From contig JAQGPA010000172.1 of the NCBI GenBank assembly GCA_028293325.1, positions 1 through 42,555 of the forward strand: 42,555 bases of DNA. Direction: 5' to 3'. Below are positions 32,939-39,748 of this stretch, piece by piece. The translations under genes were made by a program, and so were the position numbers. The stretch comes from Pedosphaera sp. (GTDB lineage: Bacteria > Verrucomicrobiota > Verrucomicrobiia > Limisphaerales > Pedosphaeraceae). Each line of letters opens with the position of its first letter. Position 1 is the stretch's first letter. Below the pieces are notes generated by a model that was not told where the DNA came from, made no database searches, and saw only the letters and a list, made by a program, of their open reading frames with translations.

Positions 32939-35602
32939 TTACCGGCTTACCGGCCGGTAAAAGCGCCGGCTAAAACCGGAGCCCGTGGGATCGAGATACT
33001 GGATCGTGCCACTGGTATTGGTCAGTGTGGCAAGCGGCAACCAGGCCACCAAATTTGTCGAGGCATCAATGCCAAAGCTCCCGGTTTTGCCTTGCAGCGT
33101 CAATTGCGTCTGGCCGGGGCTTAATTCCTTAATGGCGGTGATCTTGATCGTCTTGCATAAGCCGCCGGCGCCCGCAGTGTAAATGGATTGAACTTCATTC
33201 GCGGTCAGCGCGCGATTATAGATTCCAATTTCATCAAGTCCTCCCTGAAAATATCCATAAATCCCGCTCAAATCTGCGCTGGGATGCACAGTGAAGGTGC
33301 TGGTCAACCCCGTTCGCTGCAATACTCCATTAACATATAACTGAGGCTGCCGGTTCTGGTACACGACGGCGATATGCGTCCAGCCGCTGATCGTCGCATT
33401 ATAAACCAGTAACGAGGTCAGATAATTATCCGAGTGTTCAAAGACGCTGATGCCGTTGGTTCCCACAGAAACGCCCGCACCCGCTTGCCCTGCCCCATAG
33501 TAAGTGGCGCCTTCCTCGGGGAAGATAGCGTAGCGCTGATTACTCGTACCCGTGATGCCAGTGGTGGCTTCCGCAGTGACAGCTCGTGACGCCAGCGGAT
33601 TCACCCAAAACTCCATGGTGAAATTATTTACCAACGAGGCATAAATCGGCCCCACTGAAACCGTATTGGTAACCCCGTCAAAGTTAAATGCCTGGGCAAC
33701 TTCACCCGTGGTAAATGTGGTGCCATTGTGAAGCGTTCCATTATTGGTGCCTTGAATGTCGTTGGCATTCCCATCGCCCGGCCACCAATCCACCAGGCCA
33801 AGTGGTCCCGGGGAACAGGAAGTATTAGCCGTCGTCACGCTCACGCTCACGCTCAAAAATGTTCCCTGGCTCGGATTAAAGTAAGTGCCGCCACCGGACG
33901 TCTCCAGTTTGATGGCGCGCACCATGTAGGTGTAGGTCCCGGCGGATACAGTTGTGTCCGTAAATGAGTTCCCTGCGATTAACGATCCAGTCAATCGCGT
34001 AAAGGGACCCGCCGCACTCGTCGCGCGATAAACATGATAGCCCTGCACGGTATCGGCGGAAGACGTCCACGACAACGCGACACCAGTGCCTGAGGTATTG
34101 GCCAAATTTGAAGGCGGCAACACAGTATGCAGGCGTAACGTGGGGTCACCCATCAATGCCATCTGCACGCCCCGCGCCACAGCGTTGACCCGAGCCTGAT
34201 AGAGGCCGGGCACACCATTATTTTGACTGAGGCGCGTGCTGTAACCGATCGTTTGACCCAGCGCCATGTGATGAAAATACCAATGCGGAAATCCCACCCA
34301 CGCGCAAGTCAGGCCATAAGTGCTGGTGGCCAGCGGCGCGCGCAAGAAATCATCCGTCTTGTCCCAATCCCCAAAATAGCTGCCAAACAGCATGGTGAAA
34401 ACACTCTGGATATCTGTCGTGACAAAATCGCCCGTCACCCCTACGTTTTGAGCACTCGTATAACTGCCGCCGCCGCAGGCATAGGAACAGAGATAGCTCT
34501 GACTGGCCAGCGTGGAAAAATATTGGTTGGCGGAAACTTCCGTCGTTGCAGCCGGACCAAACAGGGGCGCAAAATTACGCCAGGCGCTGGACGCGGGGGA
34601 TTCACCATTAATCTCACCGAAGTTATCGCAGATTAAGCCGCGCCGTTGAGCCGAAATAAGCCCAAACCGGAAATTGTGGTCCTTGTTTAAATACTGCCGC
34701 AACAAATCCAATTCGGTCAGCGGCGCAAATGAAGGCATATCCGACAAATCAACGCGCCCCACCTGCAATTCAACGTCCGACGGAATCGCAGACTGATCAA
34801 ACTTCCCATCACCAGGCACATTCCAATTCCGGCTGTTCTCGGCACTCGTGCTGTTCACGGTGCTGTCAGTCCAGGTGCCGGTCATATCCCCATAATAAAC
34901 ATCCGCCGACCAGGCGCCCAGGTGATCGAGATGCTCATCCGGATCAAAATTGCCGGAGTAAGGCACCGGCACATGCCCGAATAAAAACACGGCTTTGACG
35001 TTGGCTGGATCAGCATTGTAATCTGTTTGAATCAGCCCTTTGACACTGGGAACGCTGTCGGACGGATTCACGTCATGCCTTAAGACCACCCAGCCATCAC
35101 CGGTCAAATCCTGCTGCAGCCGGGCCAACTCGTTCGACAAGTTCGTGGCATAAGTATTGGCCACGATCAGCACCACCTTGCCCCGGCTCTCGATGAGAGG
35201 CACTTGAATGCCCGCGTAGATATATCCGTAAGCGGTCAACCATTGGGAAGGATTGCCGTTCGGCCAGGGAAAATAATCCGTCGGTTCTTCAATCTGATAT
35301 TCAAAGGCGGAACCGACCGTGACATTGGTATCCTTAAAACCGGTGGCTCCGGTTGGCAAAACGGCAATGGGATTTCCCCAGGAAGCGTCGGTAATCAGTT
35401 TACGATAAACGTTAAACATGCGCGCATCCGCATCTGCCGGCCAGGACAAGATGATTTGCGGCGGAGAAGTTTGGACCTGGGCGCTGGTGGGCACGGTGTA
35501 GTCCAACGGTATGAGCGACGCATAGGCACAGCTCATCCCCAATTTCATCATCAAACTGAAAAGGATAACCCTTAACAGAGGGCGGCTATTGCTTGCTTGC
35601 AT
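32939..35602 (-). CDS. Secreted gingipain-fold (C25-like), Fn3 and LamG multidomain protein
   Basis: This 887-residue exported protein has a signal peptide in the first 29 residues and a first Fn3-like segment (about 47-105). A caspase/gingipain-like domain spans about 140-495: VFLFGHVP 205-212, ADVYYGDM 233-240, VELQVGR 277-283 and the closing MGDPTLRLH. A second Fn3 domain (about 495-590) and a LamG/concanavalin-like domain (about 600-810, LVDWWPGDGNANDI, WTHIAVVY, GGLDEIGIYNRAL) follow. The C-terminal region is SFGIDASTNLVAWLPLATL and then GFSRRFYRP, a tail I associate with Verrucomicrobia. Where C25 peptidases have a GHG and a nearby Cys, this protein has SYACGGGSY and LFGSYFGDWD, so activity is doubtful. 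It lies 25 bases downstream of the NRPS gene on the same strand and may share its transcript. Confidence 0.8.
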   Translation of the reverse strand: MQASNSRPLLRVILFSLMMKLGMSCAYASLIPLDYTVPTSAQVQTSPPQIILSWPADADARMFNVYRKLITDASWGNPIAVLPTGATGFKDTNVTVGSAFEYQIEEPTDYFPWPNGNPSQWLTAYGYIYAGIQVPLIESRGKVVLIVANTYATNLSNELARLQQDLTGDGWVVLRHDVNPSDSVPSVKGLIQTDYNADPANVKAVFLFGHVPVPYSGNFDPDEHLDHLGAWSADVYYGDMTGTWTDSTVNSTSAENSRNWNVPGDGKFDQSAIPSDVELQVGRVDLSDMPSFAPLTELDLLRQYLNKDHNFRFGLISAQRRGLICDNFGEINGESPASSAWRNFAPLFGPAATTEVSANQYFSTLASQSYLCSYACGGGSYTSAQNVGVTGDFVTTDIQSVFTMLFGSYFGDWDKTDDFLRAPLATSTYGLTCAWVGFPHWYFHHMALGQTIGYSTRLSQNNGVPGLYQARVNAVARGVQMALMGDPTLRLHTVLPPSNLANTSGTGVALSWTSSADTVQGYHVYRATSAAGPFTRLTGSLIAGNSFTDTTVSAGTYTYMVRAIKLETSGGGTYFNPSQGTFLSVSVSVTTANTSCSPGPLGLVDWWPGDGNANDIQGTNNGTLHNGTTFTTGEVAQAFNFDGVTNTVSVGPIYASLVNNFTMEFWVNPLASRAVTAEATTGITGTSNQRYAIFPEEGATYYGAGQAGAGVSVGTNGISVFEHSDNYLTSLLVYNATISGWTHIAVVYQNRQPQLYVNGVLQRTGLTSTFTVHPSADLSGIYGYFQGGLDEIGIYNRALTANEVQSIYTAGAGGLCKTIKITAIKELSPGQTQLTLQGKTGSFGIDASTNLVAWLPLATLTNTSGTIQYLDPTGSGFSRRFYRPVSR

Positions 35603-35627
35603 GGTACGTCAGTTTACTGCGGGTCAA

Positions 35628-38600
35628 CTATCTGGACTTCTGATTTGGCCCAACGGGTCGGGCCTTGGCAAACGCCACTCGCTTATTGGAGTCCGCCTGC
35701 GCCTGGGTTAGACAGGCCTTAAGTTTGTCAGCCAGAATGCGAACACTCGGTTCCTTGATCACGGAACGGTGTCCCCCCGGGACCAGATGTATTTCGACAC
35801 CGCTGGCAAGTGTCATGAAACCGGATTGTGGCGGAATGATGTCCAGCGATTCGTAGTAGGTTCCGTTAAAAAGGGTGACAATACCGGGGTACGGCCGGCA
35901 TTTGTATTTGCGGGTGGCGGCAAGATTGATGCCATAGACATATTCCCGATTCTTCAATGGCCCATGCTGCGTGGCGCCAAAGGCGAAATCGTTGTCTTCG
36001 GGATTGGCAACAGGTGCGGCCTTGAACGCACTTAAATATTTTCGTTTGAAATGCCGTGCCACCGCCATTGGCCCCAATTCCAAAAGGCATCCGAGCCGAT
36101 GGATATAGTACCGATAATAGGTGATGGGCGGCGATTGCGCCCAGGTTTCCAGCAGGGCGAGCAAGGCGACTGTTTGCCCTGCCGCCGCGAGTTGCTGCGC
36201 CATCTCCCAGGCAACATTACCGCCGAAGCACCAACCACCCAGATAATAAGGACCTTCCGGCTGAAATTCGCGCAAGAGTTTCACATAATGCGCGGCCATC
36301 GCTTCCAGGGTTGTGTGCGCTGCTTCCTTCTGGTGCAGCCCGAGGGATTGAAAACCGTAACAGGGTTGATCATTGCCCAGGTAATAGACCAACTTCATAT
36401 AGCCCAGCACATCTCCGGGGGAAGTATGGATCAGAAAAAACGGCGGCTTGGAGCCGTTCGGTTGGAGCGTCACCAGGGACGACCAATTGGTCTCCTGCGA
36501 CTGGACCGCCTGGCTCGTGTTCACGACCTTGGCCAGTTCCGCAATGGTCTGGTGCTGGAAAAATTGCCCGGGCGTAAAATTTAGACCGGCTTTATTAATG
36601 CGATCGATGATTTGGATGCTCAGCAATGAGTTGCCGCCCAACTCAAAGAAATTATCATGCATCCCGACCTTCTCCATATGCAGAAGCTCCGCCCAGATGC
36701 CAGCCAGCACTTCTTCAATCGGGGTGCTCGGCGGCACATAATCGCCCGTCCGCGAGGAGCGAGCCTGGTCGGGAACCGGCAGGATCCGTTTGTCCACTTT
36801 GCCATTCAGCGTCAAAGGCAGGGAATCCATCACGACGAATGACGTCGGCACCATGTAATCAGGCAATCTGGTCTTTAAATAACCGCGCAGCTCTTCAGCC
36901 GTGGGCTTCGCCGGTGTCCGGGCCGCCAAATAGGCTGCCAGAAACTTCTCCCCGGGCACGTCTTCCCGCGCCATCACCAGTACTTCACGAACAGCGGGAT
37001 GCTGCCCCAACACCGCTTCGATCTCCTCCAGTTCAATGCGGAAGCCGCGAATTTTGACCTGCTGATCAATGCGCCCAAGGAATTCAATGCGTCCGTCGGG
37101 CAAGTAGCGGCAAAGGTCGCCCGTCCGATAGAGGCGAACGTCCGGATCGGAACTGAAAGGACTTCGCACAAATTTCTCCGCCGTCAGTTCGGGGCGGTTC
37201 AAATAACCGCGCGCCAGACCGTCACCGCCGACAAAGAGTTCGCCCGGCGCCCCGACGGGTACCGGGTGTAAATGCCGGTCCAGAATGTAAACCTGCGTAT
37301 TGGCGATGGGTCGGCCGATCGGGATGGAATTACCCTTCAAATCAGCCTCTGAAATAGTATGGCAACAAGTGAAGGTGGTGTTCTCGGTTGGGCCATAGCC
37401 GTTGATCAACCGGCAACCCGGCAATTCCTGCAAGGCCTTGCGCACCTGTGCCGCCGGCAGCACATCACCACCCGCCAACAGTTGCCGCAATGGCTTCAAG
37501 TCAGCAACGCGGTTGTCCACCATCACCCGGAACAGACCGGCAGTGAGCCACAAGGTCGTCACTTTTTGTTCGCGAACAACGCGGCCCAGCGTTTCCATGG
37601 ATGGCGTGCCCGGCGGCATAATCACCAGGCGCCCGCCGTTTAAAAGCGGCCCCCAAATTTCCAGTGTGGAGGCATCAAACGAAATTGGCGCAAATTGCAG
37701 AAATACTTCTTCCCGGCCGAAATTTGCATAATTTGTCTCCTTCACCAGGCGCACAACTCCACGATGCGGTATGGTTGTGCCCTTTGGCTTCCCGGTGGAA
37801 CCCGAGGTATACATGACATAGGCCAGATTATCTGCGGTCGCTCCGCTGCGGGGACTTTCTGAAGCCAGAAGAGTGCTGCTGGATTGCGTCTGATGGGTAT
37901 CCAGATAAATCACGGTCGCTTGATGCGGCGGCAGGTTCGCCGCCAGATGTTGCTGGGTAAGCAGCACCGGCGCCTGGGTGTCCTGCAGCATGAACGCCAA
38001 ACGTTCCGAAGGATAGGCCGGGTCCAGTGGCACATAGGCCCCACCGGCTTTTAGAATGGCCAGCAAGCCCACCACCATCTCCAACGAACGTTCCGCACAA
38101 ATCGCCACCAGTGTCTCCGGCCCCACATCATGCTCGCGCAACTGATGGGCCAGATGATTTGCCCGCTGGTTTAACTGCTGGTAAGTCAGTTTCCGGCCTT
38201 CAAATACCAACGCCTCAGCGTCAGGTGTCCGCGCCGCCTGCTCTTCAAATACTTCATGTATACAACGCGTGCGTGGATAATTCGTAACGGTGAGACTCCA
38301 ATCCATAAGCAACTGTCCTAGTTCTATGGGGGACAACATCTTCAGGTCCGACAATCGCTGCCGTGGGTTGGCCGCAATACTCTCCATCAACGACCGCAAA
38401 TGCCCCAACATTCGCAGCGGTGTGGTTTTATCAAAGAGATTGGTGTTGTATTCACACGAGGCCCGCCAACCTTCGGCGCGCTCCACCATGAAGAAATTCA
38501 AATCAAATATCGCTCCGGGTGAGCGCGAGGGAATCGCCGTCAGCGTAATGCCGGAAAAATGCAGCGGTTTTATAAAATCACGCTGGTAGGTAAAATTAAC

Positions 38601-39725
38601 CTGGAACAGTGGGTTGCGGCTGGCATCCCGCTTTGGCCGCAAGGCATCCACCAATTGTTCAAAAGGAATGTCCTGGTGCGCCACCGCCTGTAAGACCGTC
38701 TCGCTCACCCGTCCCAATAATTCCGCAAAGGTCGGGTCGCCGGAAAGGTCGCTGCGCAAGACCAGCGTATTAATGAAGACACCGATGAGCGGCTCGATCT
38801 CCACCCGGTTGCGTCCCGCGATGGGCGACCCTACCACAATGTCATTCTGCCCCGTGTAGCGGTGCAGCAATATCTGAAATGCGGCCAGCGACGTCATGAA
38901 AAGCGTCACCCCTTGCTGGTTGCTTAAATCGCGCAGGGAATCGGTCAGCGACTTCGGGAGCAGAATCGACACGATTTCGCCATTATGCGTCTGGACAGCG
39001 GTGCGGGGATGATCACTGGGAACGTCCAGTTCCGGCAGGTCGTGCAACTGTCGTTTCCAGTAAGAAAGCTCCTTATTTAAAGGGTTGGCCTCGAGCCAAT
39101 CCTTCTGCCACGTGGTAAAATCGGCATATTGAATCGGCAGCTCCGGGAGGGGTGATTCCTCTCCTTTGGCAAACGCTTCGTAAATGGCGCCGAGCTCGGT
39201 CGTAATTACGCCGATTGACCAACCATCGGAAATAATGTGGTGAATGGTGATGAGCAGGATATGGTCTTCCTCCTCCATTCGCAGCAGGCTCACGCGCAGG
39301 AGCGGGGCGACCGCCAGGTTAAAACGTTTTTCCGCATCCACAACGGTCAGGCGCTCGGCCTCCTCATTGCGTTTGGGTTGCGGCAGGTTCCGCAGATCAA
39401 TGACCGGTAATTGAACGGTCATCAATGGCGCGATCAACTGTACGGGCTGCCCGTCCTGCGCGATGAAGGTCGTGCGCAGCACTTCGTGCCGGCGGATCAT
39501 TTCGTTGAAAGCGCGCTCCAGGGTTCCCACCACCAACGGTCCCAGCAACCGAAAACGCACGGCGATGTTATAAGCCGGATTGCCCCGTTCCAATTGATCG
39601 AGCACCCAAAAACGACGCTGGGTGATGGACGTTGGAAATACGAAAAAATCATCCGGCTTCGATTGCTCGATTTCAATGCCGGCAGCTTGCGCTCCCGAAC
39701 CGGCGGATTGTGTCGTTTTATCCAC
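35628..39725 (-). CDS. Nonribosomal peptide synthetase, terminal module C-A-T-TE
   Basis: This 1365-residue NRPS protein has a condensation domain (about 25-450) with HHIISDG (162-168). The adenylation domain (about 480-1000) has YTSGSTGKPKG near 638, NGYGPTE, GELFVGGDGLARGY, YRTGDL and NGKVDKR. A thiolation domain carries phosphopantetheine Ser S1033 in ELGGNSLLS, and a type I thioesterase (about 1110-1340) ends the protein. The ten-residue A-domain code read by alignment to GrsA is D-A-L-W-L-G-G-T-F-K, close to valine codes. The TE elbow is GGWCFGG, so the nucleophile is C1166, not Ser. The start at 39725 is 23 bases after the stop of the upstream NRPS gene. The role is to add the last residue and release the peptide. 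No recognisable docking domain is seen, and no tailoring gene lies downstream other than the secreted protein. Confidence 0.93.
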   Translation of the reverse strand: MDKTTQSAGSGAQAAGIEIEQSKPDDFFVFPTSITQRRFWVLDQLERGNPAYNIAVRFRLLGPLVVGTLERAFNEMIRRHEVLRTTFIAQDGQPVQLIAPLMTVQLPVIDLRNLPQPKRNEEAERLTVVDAEKRFNLAVAPLLRVSLLRMEEEDHILLITIHHIISDGWSIGVITTELGAIYEAFAKGEESPLPELPIQYADFTTWQKDWLEANPLNKELSYWKRQLHDLPELDVPSDHPRTAVQTHNGEIVSILLPKSLTDSLRDLSNQQGVTLFMTSLAAFQILLHRYTGQNDIVVGSPIAGRNRVEIEPLIGVFINTLVLRSDLSGDPTFAELLGRVSETVLQAVAHQDIPFEQLVDALRPKRDASRNPLFQVNFTYQRDFIKPLHFSGITLTAIPSRSPGAIFDLNFFMVERAEGWRASCEYNTNLFDKTTPLRMLGHLRSLMESIAANPRQRLSDLKMLSPIELGQLLMDWSLTVTNYPRTRCIHEVFEEQAARTPDAEALVFEGRKLTYQQLNQRANHLAHQLREHDVGPETLVAICAERSLEMVVGLLAILKAGGAYVPLDPAYPSERLAFMLQDTQAPVLLTQQHLAANLPPHQATVIYLDTHQTQSSSTLLASESPRSGATADNLAYVMYTSGSTGKPKGTTIPHRGVVRLVKETNYANFGREEVFLQFAPISFDASTLEIWGPLLNGGRLVIMPPGTPSMETLGRVVREQKVTTLWLTAGLFRVMVDNRVADLKPLRQLLAGGDVLPAAQVRKALQELPGCRLINGYGPTENTTFTCCHTISEADLKGNSIPIGRPIANTQVYILDRHLHPVPVGAPGELFVGGDGLARGYLNRPELTAEKFVRSPFSSDPDVRLYRTGDLCRYLPDGRIEFLGRIDQQVKIRGFRIELEEIEAVLGQHPAVREVLVMAREDVPGEKFLAAYLAARTPAKPTAEELRGYLKTRLPDYMVPTSFVVMDSLPLTLNGKVDKRILPVPDQARSSRTGDYVPPSTPIEEVLAGIWAELLHMEKVGMHDNFFELGGNSLLSIQIIDRINKAGLNFTPGQFFQHQTIAELAKVVNTSQAVQSQETNWSSLVTLQPNGSKPPFFLIHTSPGDVLGYMKLVYYLGNDQPCYGFQSLGLHQKEAAHTTLEAMAAHYVKLLREFQPEGPYYLGGWCFGGNVAWEMAQQLAAAGQTVALLALLETWAQSPPITYYRYYIHRLGCLLELGPMAVARHFKRKYLSAFKAAPVANPEDNDFAFGATQHGPLKNREYVYGINLAATRKYKCRPYPGIVTLFNGTYYESLDIIPPQSGFMTLASGVEIHLVPGGHRSVIKEPSVRILADKLKACLTQAQADSNKRVAFAKARPVGPNQKSR

Positions 39726-39748
39726 TTGAGTTTTTCTGGTTTTGGCCG

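Noticed and set aside
32937..32962. 9-bp inverted repeat TTTTACCGG/CCGGTAAAA at convergent gene ends, considered as a bidirectional terminator
   Set aside because: It overlaps the last codons of the secreted protein gene and neither side has a U-rich run beyond the stem, so the evidence is too weak to list it as a terminator.
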